This document shows positions 6,510 through 14,076 of a stretch of 19,097 bases of DNA, piece by piece. This DNA is from DASPKO01 sp035628055. Its GTDB lineage: Bacteria; Planctomycetota; Phycisphaerae; Phycisphaerales; UBA1924. Each line of letters begins with the position of its first letter. Positions within the stretch are counted from its first letter, which is position 1. The position numbers and the translations under genes are program-made. The notes under the pieces were generated by a model. That model was given only the letters and a program-made list of their open reading frames with translations. It did no database searches and had not been told where the DNA came from. The DNA lies in assembly GCA_035628055.1 (NCBI GenBank), contig DASPKO010000158.1, forward strand, positions 1 through 19,097, in the 5' to 3' direction.

Positions 6510-7664
6510 GTGGCCCCAGGCGACCCGCTCCAGCTCGCCCGCGAGGTCCTCACCGCCTGCCGCGACCTCGGCTTCGCCCAGGCGGGCATCACCCCCGCCC
6601 GGCCCAGCGCCTACCAGGACGAGCTCACCGCCTGGCTCGCGGCGGGCCGGCACGGCAGCATGGACTGGCTCGCCCGCCACGCCGCCATCCGCGCCGACCC
6701 GGCCCGCCTCGTCCCGGGATGCGCCTCCCTGCTCATGGTCGCCGACCGCTACGCGGCCCGCGGCTCCGGCTCCCGGGCCGAACCCGTCGCCTCCGGGCAC
6801 GGCCTGATCGCCCGATACGCCCGTGGCCGCGATTATCACGCCACGATCAAGCGCCGCCTGCACGGGCTCGCCGACACCCTCGCCGCCCGCTTCCCCGCGG
6901 AGACGTTCCGGTGCTTTGTCGACACCGCGCCGGTGCTCGAGCGCGAGCACGCCGCCCGCGCCGGCCTGGGATGGGTAGGCAAGAACACCCTCCTGATCAC
7001 CCCGCGGGGCGGGAGTTACGTGCTCCTCGGCGGCATCGCCACCACGCTCGCGCTCGAGCCCCCTCCCGAGCAGGAGCCCTCCCCCGACCACTGCGGCACC
7101 TGCACCCGCTGCCTCGACGCCTGTCCGACCGGGGCCATCACCCCCTACTCGGTCGACGCCGCGCGGTGCCTGAGCTACCTCACCATCGAGCACCGGGGCC
7201 CGATCGAGCCGGGCGGGCACGCGCCCGTGGGCGACTGGCTCTTCGGGTGCGACGTCTGCCAGGAGGTCTGTCCCCACAACTCGCCGCGCCCCGCCGTGGC
7301 CGCGGCGGACGCCACGGTCCACCCCGACTACACCCCCCGCTTCGCCTCCCTCGATCTTCTCGCGGTCCTGGGCTGGACCCCCGCCGACCGCTCCCGCGCC
7401 CTCTCGGGGAGCTCGATGAAGCGGGCCCGCCTGGACATGCTCAAGCGCAACGCCCTGATCGTGCTGGGGAACCAGCTCGCGCGAACGACGGCCGCTCCTG
7501 ACGCGGCCGTCGTCGAGCGCCTCCGCGCGGTCGCCGCCTCCGAGGCCGAGCCCGACCTGGTCCGCCGCACCGCCGCCGACGTGCTCGCACGCCTCGCCGC
7601 CCGGGACCGGGCCGCCACCCCGGTTTCAAGCGGCCCGTCCCCGCGGGCCGAAGAGAGGCGATAG
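6510..7664 (+). CDS. queG: Epoxyqueuosine reductase
   Basis: QueG is a cobalamin-dependent iron-sulfur enzyme that reduces epoxyqueuosine to queuosine in tRNA. The motifs are RDYH (107-110), the catalytic-Asp region VDTAPVLER (Asp138), GWVGKNT (154-160), and two [4Fe-4S] sets. The first has Cys195, 198, 201 and 205 (CGTCTRCLDACPTGAI); the second has Cys220 with Cys247, 250 and 254 (CDVCQEVCPHN). A C-terminal HEAT-like stretch begins around KRARLDMLKRNALIVLGN. The GTG at 6510 gives 384 residues, the usual length. The frame is open back to an ATG at 6354, but the extra 52 residues are Pro/Arg-rich and unlike the family. No good ribosome site marks either start, so the exact start is open. It is the gene just before the flagellar operon. 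Confidence 0.92.
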   Translation: MAPGDPLQLAREVLTACRDLGFAQAGITPARPSAYQDELTAWLAAGRHGSMDWLARHAAIRADPARLVPGCASLLMVADRYAARGSGSRAEPVASGHGLIARYARGRDYHATIKRRLHGLADTLAARFPAETFRCFVDTAPVLEREHAARAGLGWVGKNTLLITPRGGSYVLLGGIATTLALEPPPEQEPSPDHCGTCTRCLDACPTGAITPYSVDAARCLSYLTIEHRGPIEPGGHAPVGDWLFGCDVCQEVCPHNSPRPAVAAADATVHPDYTPRFASLDLLAVLGWTPADRSRALSGSSMKRARLDMLKRNALIVLGNQLARTTAAPDAAVVERLRAVAASEAEPDLVRRTAADVLARLAARDRAATPVSSGPSPRAEERR

Positions 7665-7714
7665 TCTCGGGCCCGCGTGCGGCAGGATGCCGGCGCGGCG
7701 CTCGTCGGTCGGGG

Positions 7715-7734
7715 CCGGCGTCGGAACACGCCGG
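7715..7734 (+). promoter_or_regulatory. Perfect 7 bp hairpin in front of fliF
   Basis: CCGGCGT (7715-7721) and ACGCCGG (7728-7734) pair perfectly around CGGAAC. The hairpin ends 29 bases before the fliF ATG and 15 bases before its ribosome site. It has no U-run, so it is more likely a leader structure or an operator than a terminator for queG. Confidence 0.35.
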
Positions 7735-7748
7735 GCGGCACACGGCAT

Positions 7749-7753
7749 GGAGG
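7749..7753 (+). promoter_or_regulatory. Ribosome binding site of fliF
   Basis: GGAGG lies 10 bases upstream of the ATG at 7764. It decides this start over an ATG-initiated frame opening at 7677 that would add 29 Gly/Arg-rich residues not typical of FliF. Confidence 0.6.
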
Positions 7754-7763
7754 CCGGGCGGTC

Positions 7764-9491
7764 ATGGACCAGCTTCGTCGCGCCCTACAGGCCATCGGCT
7801 CGCAGCTCTCGCGGCTGACCCTGACCCACAAGCTCCTGGTCGCCGCCGTCTGCGTCATCGCCCTGATGACGCTCTTCCTCGTCACCCAGTACGCGGGCAC
7901 CGCCGACGTCGTCGAGCTCCTGCCGGGGGTCGACTCGGCGGAGCAGAAGCGCGTCGCCGGCTACCTGGACTCCAGCGGGACCGCCTACACGCTCTCGACC
8001 ACCGGGGCCGTCATGGTCCCCCAGAGCCGCCGGCACATCGTGCAGGCGCAGCTCGCCCGCGCCCAGCAGATGCCCGGCGACACCTCGGTGATGTTCCGGA
8101 ACATCGCCGAGAAGCAGAACTGGATGATGCCCAAGAGCCAGCTCGACCAGCTCTACCAGCAGGCCGTGATGAACGAGCTCCGGGCCATCATCACCAACAT
8201 CCCCGGCATCGCCGACGCCCGCGTGATCATCGACGCCCCCGCGCCCCGCGGCATGGGGGCCTCCGTCCGCCGCCCCACCGCCCAGGTCACCGTCTTCACC
8301 GACCCCGGGTACGCCATGGAGCAGTCCCTGGTCGACTCCATCGCCCTCATGGTCTCGGGCTCCACCGCCGGGCTCGACCCGGCCAGCGTCCGCATCATCG
8401 ACGGCGCCAAGCGCCGCTGGTACCGCAGCCGCCCCGAGGGGGCCGTCGACGGCTCGACCTACCTCGAGCAGGTCAGCAAGATCGAGCAGCGCGTGCAGGA
8501 GAAGATCGAGGCCAGCCTCTCGTTCATCGACGGCGTCATCGTCTCGGTCAACGCCGCCCAGGTCGAGGTCGGGCAGAGCCAGACCACCCGCACCCGCGTC
8601 CTGCCCAAGGGGGACGGGAGCGAGTCGCTCATCTCCCGCGAGAACTCCCAGACCAGCAACTCGACGCAGTCCACGCCGGGCGCCGAGCCGGGCGTCCGCT
8701 CCAACGTGCCCATGGACATCAACCGCGGCGGGGGCGACCGCAGCGTCACCACCCAGGAGACCAGCGAGAGCCAGTTCGAGACCGAGTTCGGCCGTGAGGA
8801 GACCACCACGCTGGACCCCAAGGGCCGCCCCACGCGCATCTTCGTCAGCGTCAGCGTCCCGCGCGACTGGGTCGCGCGCCTGGTGCGCCAGAGGCGCCTG
8901 GTGACCGCGGGCGCCGCCCCCGCGGCCGAGCCGACCGAGGACGAGATCAACGCCGCCTGGCCCGCCGAGCAGCAGCGGCTCAAGGACCTGCTCAGCCCCC
9001 TCGTCGAGACCACCGCCGAGGCGGGCGTCCGCACCGACTCGGTGGTCGTCTCGCTCATCCCCGTCGCGCTCCCGCTCGCGGGCCTCGCGCCCGGGATCGG
9101 CTCGGGCGACGGCCCCGCGCCCTCCCCCGGGGGGGGCGGCGCGGGCTTCGGCGGTGTCTCCTCGCTCGCGGCGGGCGGGCTCATCCGCACCGCGCTGCTC
9201 GGGGGCCTGGCCGTGCTCGCCATGGGCATGATGGCGGTGATGGTCCGCAAGAGCACCCGCCCCCTGCGCCTGCCCACCGCCGAGGAGCTCGTGGGTGTGC
9301 CCCCCGCCCTCTCGGTCGGGGCCGACCTCGTCGGCGAGGCCATCGAGGGCGAGACCGCCATGGCGGGCATCGAGATCGACGACGACTCCCTCAAGACCAA
9401 GAAGATGCTCGAGCAGGTCTCCCAGCTCGTCAAGAAGAACCCCAAGGACGCGGCGACCCTCTTCAACCGCTGGCTCACCACCGAGACCTGA
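7764..9491 (+). CDS. fliF: Flagellar MS-ring protein FliF
   Basis: FliF forms the membrane ring at the base of the flagellum and the scaffold for the rotor and the export gate. The 575-residue protein has a membrane segment at about 24-41 (LLVAAVCVIALMTLFLV), then the YscJ-like periplasmic ring domains. These include the typical LSTTGAVMVPQSRRHIVQAQ and NIPGIADARVIIDAP stretches. A Ser/Thr/Gln-rich loop and a Gly/Pro-rich linker (about 450-468) follow, then a second membrane segment at about 473-494. The cytoplasmic tail (533-575) with QVSQLVKKNPKDAATLFNRW is the FliG-binding motif. It is the first gene of the flagellar operon seen here, 66 bases before fliG. fliE, flgB and flgC, its partners in many bacteria, are not upstream. 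Confidence 0.96.
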   Translation: MDQLRRALQAIGSQLSRLTLTHKLLVAAVCVIALMTLFLVTQYAGTADVVELLPGVDSAEQKRVAGYLDSSGTAYTLSTTGAVMVPQSRRHIVQAQLARAQQMPGDTSVMFRNIAEKQNWMMPKSQLDQLYQQAVMNELRAIITNIPGIADARVIIDAPAPRGMGASVRRPTAQVTVFTDPGYAMEQSLVDSIALMVSGSTAGLDPASVRIIDGAKRRWYRSRPEGAVDGSTYLEQVSKIEQRVQEKIEASLSFIDGVIVSVNAAQVEVGQSQTTRTRVLPKGDGSESLISRENSQTSNSTQSTPGAEPGVRSNVPMDINRGGGDRSVTTQETSESQFETEFGREETTTLDPKGRPTRIFVSVSVPRDWVARLVRQRRLVTAGAAPAAEPTEDEINAAWPAEQQRLKDLLSPLVETTAEAGVRTDSVVVSLIPVALPLAGLAPGIGSGDGPAPSPGGGGAGFGGVSSLAAGGLIRTALLGGLAVLAMGMMAVMVRKSTRPLRLPTAEELVGVPPALSVGADLVGEAIEGETAMAGIEIDDDSLKTKKMLEQVSQLVKKNPKDAATLFNRWLTTET

Positions 9492-9557
9492 TCGCCCGCG
9501 ACCCCCCCTCCCGGCACCTTTTCGTTCCCGTCCCGCTCGCCCCCCACACTCCCGGCC

Positions 9558-10598
9558 ATGCCCCGCAAGCCCAACGAACGACTGCCGGACAACCCCGCCG
9601 AGCTGGGCGGGCTGACCAAGGCGGCCATCCTGCTCATGACCCTCGACGCCGGCATCGCCGGCGAGCTGCTCAAGCAGCTCGGGCCCGAGCAGATCGAGGA
9701 GGTCACGCGCGAGCTGGCCGGCCTGGGCCGCGTCCCCGACACGCTCCGCCACGCCGTCGTGGAGGAGTTCTACACCATGTCGATGGCCAGCGAGTACGTC
9801 AACGAGGGCGGCCTCGACTACGCGCGGGTGCTCCTCAAGCAGTCGCTCGACGGGGGCGTCGCCGACCGCGTCCTCCAGCAGATCCAGACCCAGGTCCAGA
9901 AGACCCCCTTCTCCTTCCTCCAGAAGGCCGAGAGCGAGAACCTTCTCACCTTCATCCAGGAGGAGCACCCGCAGACCATCGCCCTGATCGTCTGCCACCT
10001 CCCGCACCACAAGGCCGCCGAGATCCTCTCCGGCCTGCCCATGCAGAAGCAGATCGAGGTCATCAAGCGCATCGCCAACATGGAGCAGACCAACCCGGAG
10101 GTCATCCGCGAGGTGGAGAAGGGCCTCGAGAGCCGGCTCTCGAACATGCTCATGCAGAGCATGGAAAAGGCGGGCGGCATCCCCACCGTGGCGGAGATCC
10201 TCAACCTCGCCGACCGCGCCACCGAGAAGTCCATCATGGAGGGGCTGGAGGCCGAGGACCCCGAGCTCGTCGAGGAGATCCGCCGGCTGATGTTCGTCTT
10301 CGAGGACATCCGCCTGGTGAACGACAAGGGCATCCAGGCGATCCTCAAGGAGGTCGAGAACGACGAGCTCTCCCTGGCCCTCAAGACCGCCAGCCCGGAC
10401 CTCCAGCAGAAGATCTTCGCCAACATGTCCGAGCGCGCCGCCACGCTCATCCGCGAGGACATGCAGTACATGGGCCCCGTCCGCGTCAGCGACGTCGAGG
10501 CCGCCCAGCAGAAGATCGTCGACGTCGTCCGCCGCCTCGAGGACTCGGGCGACATCATCATCGCGGGCCGCGGCGGCGAGAGCGACCTGATCGTCTAG
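9558..10598 (+). CDS. fliG: Flagellar motor switch protein FliG
   Basis: FliG sits on the cytoplasmic face of the MS ring. It converts stator force into rotation and takes part in switching direction with FliM and FliN. The 346-residue protein has the N-terminal FliF-binding domain (GGLTKAAILLMTLD onward), the middle domain with the EHPQT motif (136-140), and the C-terminal torque domain, in which the helix bears alternating charged residues (ERAATLIRED followed by DVEAAQQKIV). All three domains are present and the length is normal. The leader before the ATG is C-rich with no Shine-Dalgarno sequence. The stop is TAG. Confidence 0.97.
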   Translation: MPRKPNERLPDNPAELGGLTKAAILLMTLDAGIAGELLKQLGPEQIEEVTRELAGLGRVPDTLRHAVVEEFYTMSMASEYVNEGGLDYARVLLKQSLDGGVADRVLQQIQTQVQKTPFSFLQKAESENLLTFIQEEHPQTIALIVCHLPHHKAAEILSGLPMQKQIEVIKRIANMEQTNPEVIREVEKGLESRLSNMLMQSMEKAGGIPTVAEILNLADRATEKSIMEGLEAEDPELVEEIRRLMFVFEDIRLVNDKGIQAILKEVENDELSLALKTASPDLQQKIFANMSERAATLIREDMQYMGPVRVSDVEAAQQKIVDVVRRLEDSGDIIIAGRGGESDLIV

Positions 10599-10676
10599 GC
10601 CTCCCGCGTCCCGCGACCCACCGTTGATCCGCTCCGCCCCGCACCGACCAGCCCCTACCTCCACGCCCGCGCCCCG

Positions 10677-11414
10677 ATGCCGCTGATCAAATGCCCCAAC
10701 CCGTCCGGCCTTCCCCGCGACGCCGTCGTCCTGGACCTCGGTGACCTTCTCCGCCAGGGCGAGGAGATCGTGGATCACGCGCGCACGCGCGCCGAGACCA
10801 TCGTCTCCGAAGCCCTGGCCCAGCGGGCCCGGCTGGTGAGCGGCGCCGAGTCCGAGGGCCGGGCCCGCGGCTTCGCCAAGGGGCTCGAGGAGGGCCGCGT
10901 CGAGGGCGCCCGCGCCGCCAGGATCGAGGCGATGGCCGAGCGCCAGGCCGAGCTCAAGGCCATCGCCTCGGGCTGGTCGGAGGGACTGGCCCAGTTCCGG
11001 CGCCGGCGCGACGACCTGGTCCGCGCCGCCGAGGTCGACGTGCTGCGCTTGGCCCTGGCGATCGCCGAGAAGGTCACCCGCCGCGTCATCGAGGTCGACC
11101 CCGGCGTCGTGCGCGCACAGCTCGACGCCGTGCTGGCGCTGGTCCTCCGGCCCACCCGCCTGGCCATCCATGTGCACCCCGAGGATCACGTGCTCGTGGA
11201 GGAGATCCTCCCGGACGTGCTCCGGGTCCATGCCGCCGGCGAGCACGTCACCCTCGTGGAGGACGCCACCCTGGCCCGCGGGTCGTGCCTGGCCCGCAGC
11301 CTCGAGCCCGGCGGGGGCACCATCGATGCCTCCATCGGCACGCAGCTCTCCCGCCTGGCCGAGGCCCTGCTCCCTTCCGCCCCGGCCGCGAACCCGCCGG
11401 AGACCACGCCGTGA
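10677..11414 (+). CDS. fliH: Flagellar export ATPase stator/regulator FliH
   Basis: FliH binds the FliI ATPase and links it to the C-ring, regulating ATP hydrolysis during export. The 245-residue protein begins with a short conserved-looking segment (MPLIKCPN). A coiled region carries glycines at 61, 65, 69, 73 and 77, an uninterrupted GxxxG ladder known for FliH. The C-terminal domain resembles V-type ATPase E subunits (LRLALAIAEKVTRRVIEVDP, about 134-153, then IHVHPEDHVLVEE). It ends by a 4 bp overlap with fliI, and starts after a 78-base C-rich leader without a Shine-Dalgarno sequence. Confidence 0.93.
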   Translation: MPLIKCPNPSGLPRDAVVLDLGDLLRQGEEIVDHARTRAETIVSEALAQRARLVSGAESEGRARGFAKGLEEGRVEGARAARIEAMAERQAELKAIASGWSEGLAQFRRRRDDLVRAAEVDVLRLALAIAEKVTRRVIEVDPGVVRAQLDAVLALVLRPTRLAIHVHPEDHVLVEEILPDVLRVHAAGEHVTLVEDATLARGSCLARSLEPGGGTIDASIGTQLSRLAEALLPSAPAANPPETTP

Positions 11415-12814
11415 CCGCCCTCCGGGCCCAGCTCGGCACTTTGGACGCCCTCCAGCCGATCCGCGTCACCGGCCGCGTCGCGGCGCTCCGCGGCCTGATC
11501 GTGCTGGCCCGCGACCTGCCCCTGCCCGTCGGCGCGCTGGTGCGCATCGCCCCGCCGCGCCGCCGGGCCCCCGCCGCCCGCGACGGCGCCGACCCCGCCG
11601 AACCGCTCGCACGGGGCGAGGTCATCGGCTTCGACGGCCCGCACGCCATGGTCATGACCCTCGGCGCCACCACGGGCATCAGCCCCGGCGACGAGGTCGT
11701 GGGCGAGCAGTCCGGCCGCACGACGCCAGTCGGTCCCGCCCTCCTGGGCCGGGTGATCGATGCCCTGGGTCGCCCCCTCGACGGCGCGGGCCCCGTCCAC
11801 GCCACCACGCCCCAGCCCCTCGAGCCCGAGCCGCTCCCCGCCCTGGCGCGCGGGCACATCGACCGCCCCCTGCACACCGGCGTGCGCGCCCTGGACCTCA
11901 TGACCACCCTGGGCCGCGGCCAGCGCCTGGGAATCTTCGCCGGGCCGGGAGTCGGCAAGAGCACCCTGCTGGGATGGATCGCGCGCCGGGCCTCCAGCGA
12001 CGTCAACGTGGTCGCCCTGATCGGCGAGCGCGGCCGCGAGGTGGGCGACTTCCTCACCAGCTCCCTCGGCCCCGAGGGCCTGGCCCGCTCGGTGGTGGTC
12101 GTGGCCACCGGCGATCAGTCCCCGCTCATGCGCGTGCGCGCCGCCCTCTCGGCCTGCGCCATCGCGGAGTACTTCCGCGACCGCGGCGACTCGGTCCTGC
12201 TCATGATGGACTCGATCACCCGCCTCGCTCACGCCCAGCGCCAGATCGGCCTCTCCGTCGGAGAACCGCCCGCGACCCGCGGCTACACCCCCAGCGTCTT
12301 TGCCCTGCTCCCGCGCGTGCTCGAACGGGCCGGCACCCTCGCCGCCGGGCCCGGCTCCATCACCGGGCTCTACACCGTGCTCGTCGAGGGCGACGACCTC
12401 ACCGAGCCCATCGCCGACGCGACGCGCGGCATCCTCGACGGGCACCTGGTCCTCTCGCGCCGCCTGGCCCAGCGGGGCCATTACCCCGCGCTGGACGTGC
12501 TCGACTCGGTCAGCCGCCTCGCCGACCAGCTCTGCGACGAGCAGCACCTGGCCGCGCGCCGCCAGGTCGTTCGCCTCCTGGCCGCCTACCGCGACGTCGA
12601 AGACCTGGTCCAGATCGGGGCCTACGCCCGCGGATCGAGCCCCGAGGCCGACGCCGCCATCGCCTTCCAGCCTCGCCTCGCCGAGCTGCTCCAGCAGGCA
12701 CCCAAGGACCACGAAGACTTCGCCTCGGCCCGGGCCCGCATGCTGCGCCTGGCCATCGAGGCCGGGGCCGCGATCCACCAGGCCACGCGCCCGCTCGTCG
12801 CCGGCCGCGCCTGA
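11411..12814 (+). CDS. fliI: Flagellum-specific export ATPase FliI
   Basis: FliI is the F1-beta-like ATPase of the flagellar type III secretion gate. The GTG at 11411 overlaps the fliH TGA (GTGA) and has GGAGA at 11399-11403, 7 bases upstream, giving 467 residues. Motifs: Walker A GPGVGKST (178-185), GERGREVGDF (206-214 region), Walker B VLLMMD (262-267) followed by SITRLAHAQR. The C-terminal domain has LTEPIADATRGILDGHLVLSR and ends with a helical bundle. A short Arg/Ala/Asp-rich insert (about 48-69) widens the N-terminal barrel. Longer open frames from upstream ATGs would overlap fliH deeply and add unrelated residues. Confidence 0.96.
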   Translation: MTALRAQLGTLDALQPIRVTGRVAALRGLIVLARDLPLPVGALVRIAPPRRRAPAARDGADPAEPLARGEVIGFDGPHAMVMTLGATTGISPGDEVVGEQSGRTTPVGPALLGRVIDALGRPLDGAGPVHATTPQPLEPEPLPALARGHIDRPLHTGVRALDLMTTLGRGQRLGIFAGPGVGKSTLLGWIARRASSDVNVVALIGERGREVGDFLTSSLGPEGLARSVVVVATGDQSPLMRVRAALSACAIAEYFRDRGDSVLLMMDSITRLAHAQRQIGLSVGEPPATRGYTPSVFALLPRVLERAGTLAAGPGSITGLYTVLVEGDDLTEPIADATRGILDGHLVLSRRLAQRGHYPALDVLDSVSRLADQLCDEQHLAARRQVVRLLAAYRDVEDLVQIGAYARGSSPEADAAIAFQPRLAELLQQAPKDHEDFASARARMLRLAIEAGAAIHQATRPLVAGRA

Positions 12815-12817
12815 ACC

Positions 12818-12822
12818 GGAGA
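12818..12822 (+). promoter_or_regulatory. Ribosome binding site supporting a CTG start of fliJ
   Basis: GGAGA lies 4 bases after the fliI stop and 5 bases before the in-frame CTG at 12828. It is the only purine-rich tract between the two genes. Confidence 0.5.
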
Positions 12823-12827
12823 CCCCC

Positions 12828-13370
12828 CTGGGCCACACCCCGAGCAACCCGCACCCGCCCAGGCACCCGGGCTTCGTTTTCGAGCTCCAGAGCGTGCTGG
12901 ACATGCGGGCCCGCGCGCAGCGCCAGGAGCAGCGCCGCGTCGCCGAGCTTCAGAACGAGCTCCGCGCCGTGCAGGAGCGCGCCCTCGCCCACCACGCCGC
13001 CCTCGCCTCCGCCAAGCAGGACCTCCGCACCCACCTCGCGGGCTCCGGCCCCTCCGGCGGCGTCACCCTCCTCGCGGTTCGCCTCCAGGCCGCCGCCGCG
13101 TTCGGGCTGACCGCCAAGGCCCGTCAGGCGGCGCTTGAGCTCGCCGGCATTCACCAGCGCCTCGAGGCCGCCCGCGCCTCCCTGAGCCGCGCCACCACGG
13201 CCACGCGCGCGGTCGAACTCCTCAAGCAGCGCCGCTACGACGCCTGGCTCGAGGCGCAGCGCCGCCGCGAGCACTCGGTCCTCGATGACATCAGCATCGC
13301 CGCCGCGGCCGCCCGCGCCCGCCGCGCGGGCGCCGAGGCCGGGCACCTTCCCGAGGGCACCACGCCATGA
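12828..13370 (+). CDS. fliJ: Flagellar export chaperone/stalk FliJ, apparent CTG start
   Basis: FliJ is the small coiled-coil stalk that inserts into the FliI ring and works with export chaperones. From position 12828 the 180-residue product reads FVFELQSVLDMRARAQRQEQ near its N-terminus, the family's opening pattern, followed by long Ala/Arg/Gln-rich coiled coils and LDDISIAAAAARARR at the end. No ATG, GTG or TTG lies in frame between the fliI stop and the conserved FVFEL segment. The only candidate is CTG (12828-12830), preceded 5 bases upstream by GGAGA (12818-12822). The next ATG (12903) would remove the conserved first helix. The stop overlaps the next gene as ATGA. The function is clear; the start needs proof. 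Confidence 0.8.
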   Translation: MGHTPSNPHPPRHPGFVFELQSVLDMRARAQRQEQRRVAELQNELRAVQERALAHHAALASAKQDLRTHLAGSGPSGGVTLLAVRLQAAAAFGLTAKARQAALELAGIHQRLEAARASLSRATTATRAVELLKQRRYDAWLEAQRRREHSVLDDISIAAAAARARRAGAEAGHLPEGTTP

Positions 13371-14059
13371 AGAGTCTGTGGTCGATCCTGACCGTCCTGG
13401 CGCTGGCCCACGCCCTGGCCGCGGCGGCCTTCGTGGGCTGGCTGGGAGTCAGCGGCCGGCTGAACACGGCGCGCCTGCGCACCGTCCGCGAGACCTTCGC
13501 CCGCACCGTGGCCGCCGAGGCGGCCGCGCTCGAGGCCGCCGAAGAGGAAGCCCAGGCCCAGGCCGCCACCCTCGCCCAGGCGACGGTGCTGGCCCGCGCC
13601 CCGGTCTCGGCCGAGGAGGCCCTGCAGCGCCAGGATCAGGCCGAGCGCCTCGAGCTGGCCCGGCTGGGGCGCCGCCAGCGTGAGCTCGAAGACCTGCAGC
13701 GGGCCGTCCTGGCCGAGCGTGGGCGCGTCGACGCCGACAAGGCCCGCCTCGACCAGGAGCGCCGGGCCTTCGAGGAATACCGCGCCGCCATCGCCGCGAC
13801 CGAGGGCGACCGGCAGTTCCGCAAGGCCCTCGAGACGCTCGAGGCGCAGAAGCCCGCCGACGCCCGCGACATCCTCGCCGCCCTCCTCCAGCAGCAGAAG
13901 ACCGAGGAGGTCGTCGCCTATCTGAGCTCGATGGACGAGCGGGCCCGCTCCAAGGTTCTCGCCGAGTTCGCCCGCCAGGACAGCGCCGTGGCAGCGGATT
14001 TGCTCGAGCGCCTGCGGACCCGGGGTGTCGTCACCCCGGCCCCCGCGCCCGCCTCGTAG
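13367..14059 (+). CDS. MotE/YlxF-like flagellar coiled-coil protein with MgtE-N-like C-terminus
   Basis: A 230-residue protein. It has one membrane segment (about 5-27), a long Ala/Glu/Gln/Arg coiled coil (about 40-145), and a C-terminal helical domain (about 150-220) with KPADARDILAALL and VAYLSSMDERARSKVLAEF. That repeat style resembles the MgtE N-terminal domain found in MotE and Bacillus YlxF. Its place between fliJ and fliK is exactly where ylxF sits in Firmicutes. MotE is a periplasmic chaperone that stabilises MotC in rhizobia, and related proteins are linked to stator assembly, so a stator or basal-body role is inferred. The start overlaps the fliJ stop (ATGA). Confidence 0.75.
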   Translation: MKSLWSILTVLALAHALAAAAFVGWLGVSGRLNTARLRTVRETFARTVAAEAAALEAAEEEAQAQAATLAQATVLARAPVSAEEALQRQDQAERLELARLGRRQRELEDLQRAVLAERGRVDADKARLDQERRAFEEYRAAIAATEGDRQFRKALETLEAQKPADARDILAALLQQQKTEEVVAYLSSMDERARSKVLAEFARQDSAVAADLLERLRTRGVVTPAPAPAS

Positions 14060-14076
14060 CAGGAAGAACCGCGCCC

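Noticed and set aside
4996..6807. A 603-codon plus-strand frame across metK and queG
   Set aside because: Antisense shadow of metK running into an alternate frame of queG; the composition is His/Arg/Pro-rich and domain-free.
9500..9535. A sigma54-type promoter (GGCAC then TTCG) before fliG
   Set aside because: The -24 half looks right, but the -12 TTGC element is missing at the required spacing.
7785..11246. A 1153-codon open frame on the minus strand opposite fliF, fliG and fliH
   Set aside because: Its product is Gly/Asp/Leu/Val/His-rich without domains. Strong C/G-ending codon use in the plus-strand genes removes stop codons from this antisense frame.
11170..13110. A 646-codon plus-strand frame overlapping fliH, fliI and fliJ
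   Set aside because: An Arg/Pro/Ala-rich shadow of the real genes, with no family resemblance.
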